Shown here piece after piece: positions 33,901 to 43,677 of a stretch of DNA of 64,000 nt. Under the pieces are notes generated by a model. The model was not told the origin of the DNA, ran no database searches, and saw only the letters and a list, made by a program, of their open reading frames with translations. This DNA is from Alphaproteobacteria bacterium (lineage in GTDB: Bacteria; Pseudomonadota; Alphaproteobacteria; Rhodobacterales; Rhodobacteraceae): NCBI GenBank assembly GCA_030425185.1, contig JAUIAU010000001.1, positions 62,001 to 126,000 of the forward strand, read 5' to 3'. A program made the position numbers and the translations under genes. The stretch's first letter is position 1; the number at the start of each line of letters is the position of its first letter.

Positions 33901-34629
33901 TCAGCCGGTCACGATCAGGTGCCCGGCGAGGCCCAGCATGAAGCCCGCCACCGCGCCCAGCGGCGGCGCGTGCCGGTTGGCCAGCACCGCCTGCGGGGCG
34001 ATGTCCTCGAACACGAGGTAGAGAATGCCGCCCGCCGCGAACAGCATGATGGCACCGAGAAGGCCCTGCGCCTCGGCCAGCGCGAGGTGACCGACCCCCG
34101 CCCCGAGCGGGCCGAGCAGGACCAGAAGACAGAACATCCCGAGGATGCGGCGGGACGTGATCCGGCCCGCGCCGATCAGTTCGCGGTAGGCGTTGAAGCC
34201 TTCGGGAAGGTTCTGCAGGAAGATGATCCCGGCGAGAACCAGCGCGGTCTCGGACCCGGTGGCGAGCAGCGCCCCCAGCGCCAGCGACTCGGGCAGGAAA
34301 TCCAGCAGCATCGCGACCAGCTGCGATCCGCCCCCGCCGCGTCGGTCCAGCTGGCTGTCCACCAGCGCGAAGGCCACGCCGCCGGCGCCCAGCAGCGCCA
34401 CGGCGGCCAGCGGCGAGAGGTGCCGCGCCCCCTCAGGGACGAGCACCAGCGCCACGGCCGAGAACAGTGCCCCGCCGCCGAAGGCGACCACGGTATGCCG
34501 GAGTTCGTTCTCCAGCCATTGCGGCCGGATGTGCTCGACGCGCGCGAGGAGGCCCCCGAGCGGGCTCGCCAGCCCCGCGAGCGTCGAATAGACGAGGGCC
34601 AGTGTCAGGCTGTCGGTGATCTGAGGCAT
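33901..34629 (-). CDS. ZIP family metal transporter
   Basis: The 242-aa protein has about eight hydrophobic segments and the ZIP layout, starting at ATG 34629 after GGGAGGG. The metal-site helices are recognisable but altered: the TM4 motif, usually HNxPEG, reads DFLPESLALGA, and the TM5 motif reads LQNLPEGFNAY with Gln in place of His. ZIP proteins import zinc, iron or manganese. The substituted ligands make its metal specificity uncertain. It lies downstream of sdhB on the same strand with a 35-bp gap. Confidence 0.78.
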   Translation of the reverse strand: MPQITDSLTLALVYSTLAGLASPLGGLLARVEHIRPQWLENELRHTVVAFGGGALFSAVALVLVPEGARHLSPLAAVALLGAGGVAFALVDSQLDRRGGGGSQLVAMLLDFLPESLALGALLATGSETALVLAGIIFLQNLPEGFNAYRELIGAGRITSRRILGMFCLLVLLGPLGAGVGHLALAEAQGLLGAIMLFAAGGILYLVFEDIAPQAVLANRHAPPLGAVAGFMLGLAGHLIVTG

Positions 34630-34664
34630 GTCAGCCCTCCCTTCCCCGACAGCCCGGGGCCGGT

Positions 34665-35444
34665 TCAGACGTGGCGTTCGACCATCATCTTCTTGATCTC
34701 CGCGATCGCCCTGGCCGGGTTCAGGCCCTTCGGACAGGTCTTCGCGCAGTTCATGATGGTGTGGCAGCGATAGAGCTTGAACGGATCTTCCAGTTCGTCC
34801 AGCCGCTCGCCCGTCGCCTCGTCCCGGCTGTCGATGATCCAGCGATAGGCGTGCAGCAACGCGGCCGGGCCGAGGTAGCGATCCCCGTTCCACCAGTAGC
34901 TCGGGCAGGAGGTCGAGCAGGAGGCGCACATCACGCACTCGTAGAGACCGTCGAGCTTCTTGCGGTCCTCGATGGACTGCTTCCACTCCTTCTCGGGCGT
35001 GTTGGTCTTGGTCTCCAGCCACGGCATGATCGAGGCGTGCTGCGCATAGAAATGCGTCAGGTCCGGGATCAGGTCCTTCACCACCGGCATGTGCGGCAGC
35101 GGGTAGATCTTCACGTTGCCCTTGATCTCGTCCATGCCGTAGATGCAGGCGAGCGTGTTGATCCCGTCGATGTTCATCGCGCAGGAGCCGCAGATCCCCT
35201 CGCGGCAGGAGCGGCGGAAGGTCAGCGTCGGGTCGATCTCGTTCTTGATCTTGATGAGCGCGTCCAGAACCATAGGACCGCAGGTGTCCATGTCGACGAA
35301 ATAGGTGTCGACGCGCGGGTTCTGTCCGTCCTCCGGGTTCCAGCGGTAGATCTGGAACTTGCGGACGTTCTTGGCGCCCTCCGGCTTGGGCCAAGTCTTG
35401 CCCGTGCGGATGGTCGAATTCTTCGGCAGGGTGAACTGCACCAT
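34665..35444 (-). CDS. sdhB: Succinate dehydrogenase iron-sulfur subunit
   Basis: The 259-aa subunit passes electrons from FAD to quinone through three clusters. The 2Fe-2S ligands are in [16 protein letters not shown] and TLAC, the 4Fe-4S in [12 protein letters not shown] and the 3Fe-4S in [14 protein letters not shown]. The length is normal. It is the last gene of the sdh operon and is separated from sdhA by a small lipoprotein gene. Confidence 0.97.
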   Translation of the reverse strand: MVQFTLPKNSTIRTGKTWPKPEGAKNVRKFQIYRWNPEDGQNPRVDTYFVDMDTCGPMVLDALIKIKNEIDPTLTFRRSCREGICGSCAMNIDGINTLACIYGMDEIKGNVKIYPLPHMPVVKDLIPDLTHFYAQHASIMPWLETKTNTPEKEWKQSIEDRKKLDGLYECVMCASCSTSCPSYWWNGDRYLGPAALLHAYRWIIDSRDEATGERLDELEDPFKLYRCHTIMNCAKTCPKGLNPARAIAEIKKMMVERHV

Positions 35445-35459
35445 GAGATTGGTCCCTTC

Positions 35460-35759
35460 TTAGCCGGTCACGAGGCCGAGGGGCCGGCTCGGCCCCTGCC
35501 CGGTGCGCTGGAACACGCAGTTTTCATAGACGATGTCGGGGTCCTGCGGGTTCAGGATGTCGTCGGTGATGGTCAGCCGCAGACCGCCCGCCGGCCCGTT
35601 CGAGGTGACACCGCCCCGGATCGAGCCGGTCACGCCATCGGCCGCCCGCGCCCGCGCGGCGCAGGACTCTTCGATCTTCGCCAGCGACGGACCGCGGCCG
35701 AGGCCGCAGCCCGCCAGCCCCAGGCCGGCCACCATCAGCAGGATGCCCGCGGCGCGCAT
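35460..35759 (-). CDS. Small lipoprotein encoded between sdhA and sdhB
   Basis: The 99-aa protein has a lipoprotein signal with lipobox LGLAGC at about residues 13-18. The mature part contains ESCAARARAADGVTGSIRGG and ENCVFQRTGQGP, with two Cys that could form a disulfide. It starts at the last base of sdhA (overlap of one base) and ends 15 bp before sdhB. From memory, a similar gene occurs inside sdh operons of other Rhodobacteraceae. The function is unknown; a role in SQR assembly or envelope linkage is speculation. Confidence 0.75.
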   Translation of the reverse strand: MRAAGILLMVAGLGLAGCGLGRGPSLAKIEESCAARARAADGVTGSIRGGVTSNGPAGGLRLTITDDILNPQDPDIVYENCVFQRTGQGPSRPLGLVTG

Positions 35760-37561
35760 CAGTAGACCCGCGCCTTGGGGGCGATCTTCTTCAGGTCGAT
35801 GCCGCCCTCGTTGTGGCCCAGCAGCGGGTTCAGGTGGACCGGGCGGTAGTCGAGTTCGACCTTGCCGTTGACCCAGGCCAGCGTGTGCTTCCGCCAGGTC
35901 TCGTCGTCCCGGTCCGGATAATCCTCGTGCGCATGGGCGCCGCGGCTTTCCTTGCGGGCTTCCGCGCTGACGATGGTGGCCAGCGCGTTCGGCATCAGGT
36001 TGGTCAGTTCCAGCGTCTCCATCAGGTCGCTGTTCCAGACCAGCGAGCGGTCGGTGACCTTGATGTCGTCCATCTTGGAGGCGACGCTGTACATCTTCTC
36101 GACGCCCTCGGCGAGGGTCTTGTCGGTGCGGAACACGGCCGCGTCAGCCTGCATGGTCTTCTGCATCTCCAGACGCAGTTCCGCAGTGCCGACTGTCCCG
36201 TTGGCGTGGCGCAGGTCGTCGAAGCGGGACAGCGCCTTCTCGATCGCCGCGGCCGACGCCACCGGTACCGAGCTGTCCGCATCCACGGTCTCGCCTGCGC
36301 GGATCGCAGCGGCGCGGCCGAAGACCACGAGGTCGATCAGCGAGTTCGATCCGAGGCGGTTCGCGCCGTGCACGCTGGCACAGCCCGCCTCGCCGACCGC
36401 CATCAGGCCGGGCTGGACACGGTCGGGATCGTCCGCGGTCGGGTTCAGCACTTCGCCCCAGTAGTTCGTCGGGATGCCGCCCATGTTGTAATGCACGGTC
36501 GGCAGCACCGGGATCGGCTCCTTGGTGACATCGACGCCCGCGAAGATGCGCGCGGATTCACTGATGCCCGGCAGGCGCTCGGCCAGCGTCTCGGGCGGGA
36601 GGTGGTTCAGGTGCAGGTGGATGTGGTCGCCATCCTTGCCCACGCCGCGCCCCTCGCGGATTTCCATCGTCATGCAGCGCGAGACCACGTCGCGGCTGGC
36701 GAGGTCCTTGTAGGTCGGCGCATAGCGCTCCATGAACCGCTCGCCTTCCGAGTTGGTCAGGTAGCCGCCTTCGCCACGGGCGCCCTCGGTGATCAGGCAG
36801 CCCGCGCCGTAGATGCCGGTCGGGTGGAACTGCACGAACTCCATGTCCTGCAGCGGCAGCCCGGCGCGGGCCACCATTCCCCCGCCGTCGCCGGTGCAGG
36901 TGTGGGCCGATGTCGCGCTGAAGTAGGCGCGGCCATAGCCGCCGGTCGCCAGCACGGTCATCTTCGCGTTGAAGACGTGCATGGTGCCGTCGTCGAGCTT
37001 CCACGCCAGCACGCCCTGGCACTGGCCGTCGTCGCTCATCAGCAGGTCGATGGCGAAGTACTCGATGAAGAACTCGGCCTTCTGCTTCAGCGACTGGCCA
37101 TAGAGCGTGTGCAGGATCGCGTGCCCGGTCCGGTCTGCCGCCGCGCAGGTGCGCTGCACGGGCGGGCCTTCCCCGAACTGGGTGGTGTGGCCACCGAAGG
37201 GGCGCTGGTAGATCTTGCCGGTCTCGGTGCGCGAGAACGGCACGCCGTAGTGTTCCAGCTCGTAGACCGCCTTGGGCGCCTCGCGGGCGAGGTACTCCAT
37301 CGCGTCGGTATCGCCCAGCCAGTCCGACCCCTTCACGGTGTCGTACATGTGCCACTGCCAGCTGTCGGGGCCCATGTTGCCGAGCGAGGCCGCGATGCCG
37401 CCCTGTGCCGCCACGGTATGCGACCGGGTCGGGAACACCTTGGTCACGCAGGCGGTGCGCAGACCCTGTTCGGCCATGCCCAGCGTGGCCCGCAGGCCCG
37501 CGCCACCGGCACCGACCACCACCACGTCATAGTCGTGGGTCTCGTAGGAATAAGCTGCCAT
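35759..37561 (-). CDS. sdhA: Succinate dehydrogenase flavoprotein subunit
   Basis: The 600-aa subunit oxidises succinate to fumarate. The FAD loop [12 protein letters not shown], the covalent FAD attachment His48 in [11 protein letters not shown], the active-site segments [20 protein letters not shown] (FQFHPTG-type) and [17 protein letters not shown] are all present. The length is standard. It lies mid-operon, 17 bp after sdhD. Confidence 0.98.
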   Translation of the reverse strand: MAAYSYETHDYDVVVVGAGGAGLRATLGMAEQGLRTACVTKVFPTRSHTVAAQGGIAASLGNMGPDSWQWHMYDTVKGSDWLGDTDAMEYLAREAPKAVYELEHYGVPFSRTETGKIYQRPFGGHTTQFGEGPPVQRTCAAADRTGHAILHTLYGQSLKQKAEFFIEYFAIDLLMSDDGQCQGVLAWKLDDGTMHVFNAKMTVLATGGYGRAYFSATSAHTCTGDGGGMVARAGLPLQDMEFVQFHPTGIYGAGCLITEGARGEGGYLTNSEGERFMERYAPTYKDLASRDVVSRCMTMEIREGRGVGKDGDHIHLHLNHLPPETLAERLPGISESARIFAGVDVTKEPIPVLPTVHYNMGGIPTNYWGEVLNPTADDPDRVQPGLMAVGEAGCASVHGANRLGSNSLIDLVVFGRAAAIRAGETVDADSSVPVASAAAIEKALSRFDDLRHANGTVGTAELRLEMQKTMQADAAVFRTDKTLAEGVEKMYSVASKMDDIKVTDRSLVWNSDLMETLELTNLMPNALATIVSAEARKESRGAHAHEDYPDRDDETWRKHTLAWVNGKVELDYRPVHLNPLLGHNEGGIDLKKIAPKARVY

Positions 37562-37578
37562 TCTTTTCAGGTCCTCGC

Positions 37579-37950
37579 TCAGATCGCCAGACGCGCGAGG
37601 GCGTAGAGGCCGGTGGCCATCGTGCCGTAGCTCACGCCGATCATGGCGATGATCAGGAATTTCCGGGTCGCTCCGTCAGTGTAGTCCTCGATGAGGACCT
37701 GAACACCGTACCGAAAGTGATTGAGGGCGACGATCAGCCCCAGCGCGGTCGCCAGCGCGGGAAACGGCCGGGCGAAATGCGCGGTCACGGCCTCGTAGCT
37801 TTCGCCGACGACGGGGCCGACGGCGATCAGGAACAGCGGGACGAGCACCAGCAGCAGGACGCTGGTGATCTGCATGTGCCAGAGGTGCTCGGTGCCGGTC
37901 TTGGCCGAACCGAGGCCCGCGGCCCGCTTGCGGTCGGTGACGTATGCCAT
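37579..37950 (-). CDS. sdhD: Succinate dehydrogenase membrane anchor subunit
   Basis: The 123-aa subunit has three hydrophobic segments. [20 protein letters not shown] holds the probable heme-ligand region, and [15 protein letters not shown] is the conserved loop near the quinone site. It starts 13 bp after sdhC and precedes sdhA. Confidence 0.94.
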   Translation of the reverse strand: MAYVTDRKRAAGLGSAKTGTEHLWHMQITSVLLLVLVPLFLIAVGPVVGESYEAVTAHFARPFPALATALGLIVALNHFRYGVQVLIEDYTDGATRKFLIIAMIGVSYGTMATGLYALARLAI

Positions 37951-37963
37951 GTCTGCGTCCTCC

Positions 37964-38347
37964 TCAGAGCGCCGCGACGGTCAGGACCGTCAGCACGGCC
38001 GAGCCGATGAACATGCCCCAGCCCAGTTTCTCGGCCGTCGGCACGTCGAGGCCGCGGCCGCTGTCGAAGTAGAGATGCCGCAGCCCGCCAAGCGAGTGGT
38101 ACCACAGCGCCCAGATCGACCCGAGCATGACAAGCTTGCCGAACCACGAGGTCAGCACGGCATCAGCCAGCGCGAAGTATTCGGGGCTGGTTGCGGCGGC
38201 GAGCAGCCACCAGACGATCAGGAGCGTGCCCACCAGCAGGGCGTTGCCCGTGATGCGGATGAAGATCGAGGAGATCGCCGTCATCTGCATCCGGTAGACT
38301 TGGAGATGCGGCGAGAGGGGCCGGTTCCCCCGGTTCACGTCGGCCAT
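37964..38347 (-). CDS. sdhC: Succinate dehydrogenase cytochrome b556 subunit
   Basis: The 127-aa subunit has NRPLSPHLQVYRMQMTAISS, the classic SdhC N-terminus with Ser and Arg near the quinone site, and WYHSLGGLRHLYFD with the likely heme His. Three helices are visible. It is the first gene of the sdh operon. The paired TGTGATCAC operator lies 141-171 bp upstream. Confidence 0.95.
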   Translation of the reverse strand: MADVNRGNRPLSPHLQVYRMQMTAISSIFIRITGNALLVGTLLIVWWLLAAATSPEYFALADAVLTSWFGKLVMLGSIWALWYHSLGGLRHLYFDSGRGLDVPTAEKLGWGMFIGSAVLTVLTVAAL

Positions 38348-38487
38348 CGGGGCTCCCTTTCAGGTCAGGCTTGAACGGCGTTCTACGGTATACAATCCCC
38401 TTCATGGGAGGTTTTCGCGGCGGTGTCACGGGACGACGCACGCGCGAGGCGCGGTTTTTTGGCGCAACCGGGCGGAATCTTCGTATT

Positions 38488-38518
38488 TGTGATCACGCGC
38501 GGAAAAAACGTGATCACA
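38488..38518. promoter_or_regulatory. Paired TGTGATCAC operator upstream of sdhC
   Basis: TGTGATCACG (38488-38497) and CGTGATCACA (38509-38518) are two near-identical palindromes with an 11-nt linker. Their centres are 21 bp apart, two helical turns. The whole 31 bp has perfect dyad arms. The same pair with the same spacing lies upstream of sucC. It is located 16 bp past the mch stop. Confidence 0.75.
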
Positions 38519-38533
38519 GAGTGGCTCCGCGAC

Positions 38534-39565
38534 TCAGCGCGGGACCAGCGCCCAGTAGTCCAGATCGAGCAGGATGCCCGGCAGGTACTTCCCGTCCGCG
38601 CCCTTCAGCGTGCCGACGCTGCCGTCCTTCGTGGCCACGAGCCGCAGGCGCAGCGCGCCCACGCCCGGGGCATCGGTCTCGGCCTTGTCCAGCACCTCGG
38701 TCCAGGCCTTCACCGTATCGCCCGCGAAACAGGGGTTGGCATGGGCGCCCGCGTTGATCGCCGCGAGGATCTGCGCGTTGGCCAGCCCGTTGAAGGACAG
38801 CGCCCGCGCCATGCTGATGACGTGACCGCCGTAGATCAGCCGCTTGCCGTCCTCGCGGAAGGTGGCATCGAAATGCACCTTGGCCGTGTTCTGCCACAGA
38901 CGGGTGGCCTGCATGTGCTCGGCTTCCTCGATGGTGACGCCATCGACATGGTCGATCACCTCGCCCACCTCGTAGTCGTCCCAGCGATGCGGCTCGCCCG
39001 CGAGGGTGAAATCATAGCGGCTGAAGTCCAGCCCCTCGGGCACCTTCAGGTCTGCGGCCGGCACGACGGACGCCAGCTCCGGCACCACGGTGTCCGGCGC
39101 CGGTGCGCTGACGTCGCGTTTGCGCACCATGACCCAGCGCACATACTCGACCACGACCTCGTCATGCTGGTTCAGGCCGCGCGTGCGCACCCAGACTACG
39201 CCGGACTTGCCGTTCGAGGTCTGCTTCAGCCCGATCACTTCACTTTCCGACCGCAGCGTGTCGCCGGGCCAGACCGGGGCGAGGAAGCGCCCCTCGGCAT
39301 AGCCGAGGTTCGCCACCGCGTTCAGCGACACGTCCGGGACCGTCTTGCCGAAGACCACGTGGAACGCGATCAGATCGTCGAGCGGGCTGAAGGGCAGACC
39401 GCAGGCCTGCGCGAACCGGTCCGAGGAATGCAGCGCGTGCCGGGCTGGGTACAGCATGTGGTAGAGCGCGCGCTCCCCCATCTTCACGGTCCGCGGCACG
39501 GCATGGGCGATCACCTGCCCGACGCTGTAGTCCTCGAAGAAGTAGCCCGCGCTGTTCTTCGTCAT
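38534..39565 (-). CDS. mch: Mesaconyl-CoA hydratase (beta-methylmalyl-CoA dehydratase)
   Basis: The 343-aa MaoC-like double-hotdog protein begins GYFFEDYSVGQVIAHAVPRT and later has WDDYEVGEVIDHVDGVTIEE. This is the two-domain hydratase that converts mesaconyl-C1-CoA to beta-methylmalyl-CoA in the ethylmalonyl-CoA pathway. ATG 39565 (MTKNSAG) lies two bases after the upstream stop; a GTG at 39571 would overlap it. The neighbours mcl2, nnrU and the DUF1737 gene lie in the same order as I recall in R. sphaeroides. Confidence 0.9.
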   Translation of the reverse strand: MTKNSAGYFFEDYSVGQVIAHAVPRTVKMGERALYHMLYPARHALHSSDRFAQACGLPFSPLDDLIAFHVVFGKTVPDVSLNAVANLGYAEGRFLAPVWPGDTLRSESEVIGLKQTSNGKSGVVWVRTRGLNQHDEVVVEYVRWVMVRKRDVSAPAPDTVVPELASVVPAADLKVPEGLDFSRYDFTLAGEPHRWDDYEVGEVIDHVDGVTIEEAEHMQATRLWQNTAKVHFDATFREDGKRLIYGGHVISMARALSFNGLANAQILAAINAGAHANPCFAGDTVKAWTEVLDKAETDAPGVGALRLRLVATKDGSVGTLKGADGKYLPGILLDLDYWALVPR

Positions 39566-39567
39566 GC

Positions 39568-39774
39568 TCACTGGTCTCCGAGCTTCATGTCCGGGGAGTA
39601 GGTGCCGCCCGGCACGGTCTTGGTCACCGCCTGCCCGCAGCGCATCACGCCGCGCGCCGCGTCGAAAGCATAGGTGGGGTCGCCGTGCAGTTCCCAGCCC
39701 GCCGCCAGCGCCGCGCTGACCTTGTGGCAGAAGGCCGAGGTGTCGTCCTCGGTCAGCATCCGGTAGAGCTTCAT
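39568..39774 (-). CDS. DUF1737 domain protein
   Basis: The 68-aa protein starts MKLYRMLTEDDTSAFCHKVS and continues ALAAGWELHGDPTYAFD, the DUF1737 pattern. No function is established. It is wedged between nnrU (five bases upstream) and mch, with overlapping or abutting ends, so it is certainly part of this operon. Confidence 0.85.
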   Translation of the reverse strand: MKLYRMLTEDDTSAFCHKVSAALAAGWELHGDPTYAFDAARGVMRCGQAVTKTVPGGTYSPDMKLGDQ

Positions 39775-39778
39775 CGCA

Positions 39779-40333
39779 TCACCCCGGGAACGGCGAGACG
39801 CCGAGCCAGGCGTGGATCATCGTGATCACGCCGAAGGCGACCAGCACGCCCACGCCGTAGATGACCTCGCGCAGGGCACCCTGCGGCGCGGCGGGGGTCC
39901 AGGCCCGGTCGGCCTTGTTGATCAGGATGACCGACAGCACGGCCCAGGCCAGCATCCCGCCGAACAGGAGGATCGAGGCGAGGTCGCCGTTCACCAGCAG
40001 GTGCGCGATGGCCCAGGTCTTGACCCCGGTCAGCTGGGCATGCCGGATCTTGCGGCCCAGCCAGACTTTCGCGCCGCCCGCGAAGAAGATGTAGAGGCCG
40101 ACCAGCATCAGCAGGTTGTTCAGGTGAACCATGAAGGCGGGCGGGTACCAGACGTTGATGAACTCGGCCCCGCGATAGCCGACGATCATCAGGACAAGGC
40201 CCGCGAGGATCCCGACCGTCGCGAGGGCCTTGCCCTTGTCGCCCATGGCGGCGCGCTGCGCCGGGCGCAGGCGCTTGAAGAGATGGGCGATGGTCCAGAG
40301 GACCACCCCCAGAACGAGCAGAATCATGTACAT
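39779..40333 (-). CDS. nnrU: NnrU family membrane protein
   Basis: The 184-aa protein has five or six membrane helices. LILVLGVVLWTIAHLFKRL-like N-terminus, NLLMLVGLYIFFAGGAKVWL and KTWAIAHLLVNGDLASILLF are NnrU-typical. NnrU was named for nitrite/nitric oxide reduction in Rhodobacter, but family members occur in non-denitrifiers and the role is unclear. It lies four bases after mcl2 on the minus strand. Confidence 0.9.
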   Translation of the reverse strand: MYMILLVLGVVLWTIAHLFKRLRPAQRAAMGDKGKALATVGILAGLVLMIVGYRGAEFINVWYPPAFMVHLNNLLMLVGLYIFFAGGAKVWLGRKIRHAQLTGVKTWAIAHLLVNGDLASILLFGGMLAWAVLSVILINKADRAWTPAAPQGALREVIYGVGVLVAFGVITMIHAWLGVSPFPG

Positions 40334-40337
40334 GGCG

Positions 40338-41189
40338 TCACTCCGTGGCGAGGGTTCCGATTGCCTCGGCTTTTGCCAGAGTCTGCCGCGCGGTCACAAC
40401 GTGCAAATTCTCGACGATCCTGCCATCCACGACAGCGACGCCCTGCCCCGCGGCCTCGGCGGCCTCGAACGCAGCGATCTGGCGGCGCGCCAGGTCGATC
40501 TCGGCCTCGGACGGCGCGAAGACCGTGTTGGCGATCGCGACCTGGGCCGGATGGATCAGGGTCTTGCCGTCCATCCCGAGGTCGCGCCCCTGCTCGCATT
40601 CCGCGCGCAGACCGTCCTCGTCCTTGAAGGCATTGTAGACGCCGTCCACGATCACGATGCCCTCGGCCTTGGCCGCCAGCACGCACAGCGACAGCGCCGT
40701 CAGCAGCGGCAGCCGGTCGGCCCGGAACCGGGTCTGCAGGTCCTTCGCCAGATCGTTGGTGCCCATGACGAACCCGGCCAGCTTCGGATGTGCGGCAATC
40801 GCGGCGGCGCTCAGCATCGCGCGCGGCGTCTCCATCATCGCCCAGACCGGCAGGTCGCCGGTGATCGCGGCCAGCGCCTCGATCTGCTCCGGCCCGTCGA
40901 CCTTCGGCAGCAGCACCGCGTCGCACGCCATGCCGCGCACGGCCTCCGCATCCGCCCGGCCCCAGTCGGTGTCGAGCCCGTTGATCCGCACGATCCGCAG
41001 CCGCCGCCCATAGTCCTTGTCCGCCAGCGCCGCCGCCAGCGTGGCCCGCGCAGCCGCCTTCTCGTCCGGCGCGACCGCATCCTCGAGGTCGAAGATGATC
41101 GCGTCCACGTCCAGCGTCGTCGCCTTGTCGAGCGCGCGCTCCTTCGAGCCGGGGATATAGAGAACCGAGCGGTAGGGGCGGGTGTCCAT
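40338..41189 (-). CDS. mcl2: (3S)-malyl-CoA thioesterase, citrate lyase beta-like
   Basis: The 283-aa HpcH/HpaI-fold protein has RSVLYIPGSKERALDKATTL, DAIIFDLEDAVAPDEKAAAR (metal and CoA binding) and GKTLIHPAQVAIANTVFAPS. Its length fits Mcl2 (malyl-CoA thioesterase, about 285 aa) better than the longer Mcl1 lyase (about 318 aa). Mcl2 hydrolyses malyl-CoA to malate, the exit of the ethylmalonyl-CoA pathway. Adjacency to mch supports this. A citrate-lyase-like function cannot be fully excluded. Confidence 0.8.
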   Translation of the reverse strand: MDTRPYRSVLYIPGSKERALDKATTLDVDAIIFDLEDAVAPDEKAAARATLAAALADKDYGRRLRIVRINGLDTDWGRADAEAVRGMACDAVLLPKVDGPEQIEALAAITGDLPVWAMMETPRAMLSAAAIAAHPKLAGFVMGTNDLAKDLQTRFRADRLPLLTALSLCVLAAKAEGIVIVDGVYNAFKDEDGLRAECEQGRDLGMDGKTLIHPAQVAIANTVFAPSEAEIDLARRQIAAFEAAEAAGQGVAVVDGRIVENLHVVTARQTLAKAEAIGTLATE

Positions 41190-41390
41190 GACTGTCTCCG
41201 TCTGTCTGCGTGCGGAAAGAACCAGAAGAGCACCGCAGACGCAACATTCTTTCTTCCGCAGCGCAGAAACGCCGCGGCCCTGCAGCGTACGCCCCGTTAA
41301 CCGCTTCTGAACGACCGGCGCGCAGCCTTTTCGCAGGACACGACGGACCCCCGCGCAGGCCCAGCCTGCCCTGCCAGAAAGGCCAGACCT

Positions 41391-41708
41391 ATGCTGAAGA
41401 CCTCCCGCCTTGCCGGTGCCGCGCTGCTTGTCGCGGCCGCCACCGCCGCCCTGCCCGCCGGCGCGCAGTCCCGCTCCTGCGGCGACCGCGACCGGATCGT
41501 CGCGATCCTCGCCGAACGCTACGGCGAGACGGTCCGCTCCATGGGCCTGGCGGCCAATGCCTCGATCTTCGAGGTGTTTGCCTCGGACGAAACCGGAAGC
41601 TGGACGATCACCATGACCACCCCGGACGGCCAGACCTGCCTGATGGCCTCCGGGCAGGCGTTCGAGGCGCTCGCGGCGGCGCCCGCGACCGCGTCCGAGG
41701 ACGCCTGA
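41391..41708 (+). CDS. Small exported protein of 105 aa, function unknown
   Basis: The protein has a Sec signal peptide (LAGAALLVAAATAALPAGAQ) and a mature part of about 80 residues starting SRSCGDRDRIVAILAERYGE, with FEVFASDETGSWTITMTTPD and GQTCLMASGQAFEAL. Two mature Cys could form a disulfide. It resembles small periplasmic proteins common in Rhodobacteraceae, whose role is not known to me. A CCAGAAAGG-type ribosome site precedes the ATG. A strong hairpin follows. Confidence 0.78.
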   Translation: MLKTSRLAGAALLVAAATAALPAGAQSRSCGDRDRIVAILAERYGETVRSMGLAANASIFEVFASDETGSWTITMTTPDGQTCLMASGQAFEALAAAPATASEDA

Positions 41709-41714
41709 CCCCCG

Positions 41715-41744
41715 GTCCTGCCCCGCCCGGCGGCGGGGCGGGAC
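41715..41744 (+). terminator. GC-rich hairpin between the small exported protein and mdh
   Basis: GTCCTGCCCCGCC (41715-41727) pairs with GGCGGGGCGGGAC (41732-41744) with one wobble around a CGGC loop. No T-run follows. It probably ends or protects the upstream message. Confidence 0.5.
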
Positions 41745-41814
41745 ACCCCGCCCGGGACCTTGGGGCGCTTCGCCGCGCTGCGGCTGCCTTGTCAGGATGC
41801 CGGTCAGGCGCTAG

Positions 41815-42816
<1,002 letters not shown>

Positions 42817-42838
42817 GCCACGCTCTTCTAGGATTTGG

Positions 42839-42869
42839 AAAGGGCCTCCGCCTGCGCGGGGGCCCTTTT
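42839..42869 (+). terminator. Intrinsic terminator of mdh
   Basis: AAAGGGCC (42839-42846) pairs with GGCCCTTT (42861-42868). CCGC pairs with GCGG inside, with T and G unpaired between the stems. A T follows the stem. The right half is duplicated at 43790-43807. Confidence 0.8.
42851..42868. repeat. 18-bp direct repeat, left copy (inside the mdh terminator)
   Basis: CCTGCGCGGGGGCCCTTT is identical to 43790-43807. The two copies bracket the toxin-antitoxin module, 939 bp apart. The similarity continues imperfectly for about 10 bp (CGTT...CCG). Confidence 0.8.
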
Positions 42870-42917
42870 CGTTCCGGCATCACCGGACAAGGTCGTTCGG
42901 CGGAGTCGCGCGGCGGG

Positions 42918-43277
42918 TCAGGCCGTCACCGGCGTTCTGACCTTCTCGTTGCGGATGTAGTAGCGCGAGCCGTCCTTCTTCGAGGACTTGCTGAACGAGA
43001 TCTCCACGTCACGATCGAGCTTCACCATGAGTTCGAGCAGCTTTTCGAGCGAGAACCCCCGAAGTCTGCCGTTCTTGAGCGCCGAAATTTTCGGCTGGGT
43101 CAAGCCGAGCAACTCGGACGCCTGAACCTGCGTCAGGTGACGATGGCGCAGGATGGAGTTGATCTGACCGACGATAGCGGCCTTCAGCTTCAGTTCGGGC
43201 GCATCGTCGAGACCCAGATCGGCAAAGACGTTGTCACTCCCGACCTCGATCTCGACCGGAACATGATCTTCCGTCAT
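42918..43277 (-). CDS. XRE-type antitoxin of a HigBA-like module
   Basis: The 119-aa protein has a helix-turn-helix: LKAAIVGQINSILRHRHLTQ then VQASELLGLTQPKISALKNG. The acidic N-terminus and C-terminal tail (ISFSKSSKKDGSRYYIRNEK) fit HigA2-like antitoxins. It should bind and neutralise the toxin encoded just upstream and repress their promoter. The start overlaps the toxin stop (ATGA). Toxin-first order is typical of higBA. Confidence 0.88.
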   Translation of the reverse strand: MTEDHVPVEIEVGSDNVFADLGLDDAPELKLKAAIVGQINSILRHRHLTQVQASELLGLTQPKISALKNGRLRGFSLEKLLELMVKLDRDVEISFSKSSKKDGSRYYIRNEKVRTPVTA

Positions 43278-43657
43278 TTCGTCATCCCCTTCGCATCCTT
43301 CTTCGCCTGGGCAAGATCCTGCTTCAGCCTGCCCAGGCGGCTTCTGATCAGGTCCAGATCGGGTTTCGGAGTCTTTATCCCGGTCGTGGATTTCTTCTGG
43401 AACGCGTGCAGGACGTAAATGTCCTCTCCCAGCTTCAAAGCGTAGACGGACCGATAGGTGTCGCCGTCATGGTCCGCCACGATCTCGAACACCCCGGCTC
43501 CGAGCCCGCTCATCGGCTTGCTGAAACCGGCCTTGCGACCCATCTGCGCCTCGCTCAGCGCATAGCCGATCTGAATCCGGACATCCTTCGGGAAGCTCAA
43601 GAGACGCTTCTTCGAGTCGTAGAGCCACCTGATCCCGCGCTCGCGCCTGTCCTCCAA
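43274..43657 (-). CDS. RelE/HigB-like (Gp49 family) toxin
   Basis: The 127-aa protein matches the phage-derived Gp49-like / DUF891 toxin family: SFPKDVRIQIGYALSEAQMG, VFEIVADHDGDTYRSVYALK and YVLHAFQKKSTTGIKTPK, with conserved basic residues for mRNA cleavage. The C-terminus is Lys-rich. The likely start is TTG 43657 after AAGGGG; no ATG is available. It is paired with the antitoxin by a four-base overlap. Confidence 0.87.
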   Translation of the reverse strand: MEDRRERGIRWLYDSKKRLLSFPKDVRIQIGYALSEAQMGRKAGFSKPMSGLGAGVFEIVADHDGDTYRSVYALKLGEDIYVLHAFQKKSTTGIKTPKPDLDLIRSRLGRLKQDLAQAKKDAKGMTK

Positions 43658-43677
43658 CGTTGCCGCCCCTTATACCA

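Noticed and set aside
39820-39831. CGTGATCACG in nnrU and other GTGATCAC matches in coding DNA (11286, 14184)
   Set aside because: They are single copies inside conserved codons (Val-Ile-Thr, or the same stretch on the complement), without the paired spacing seen at sdh and suc.
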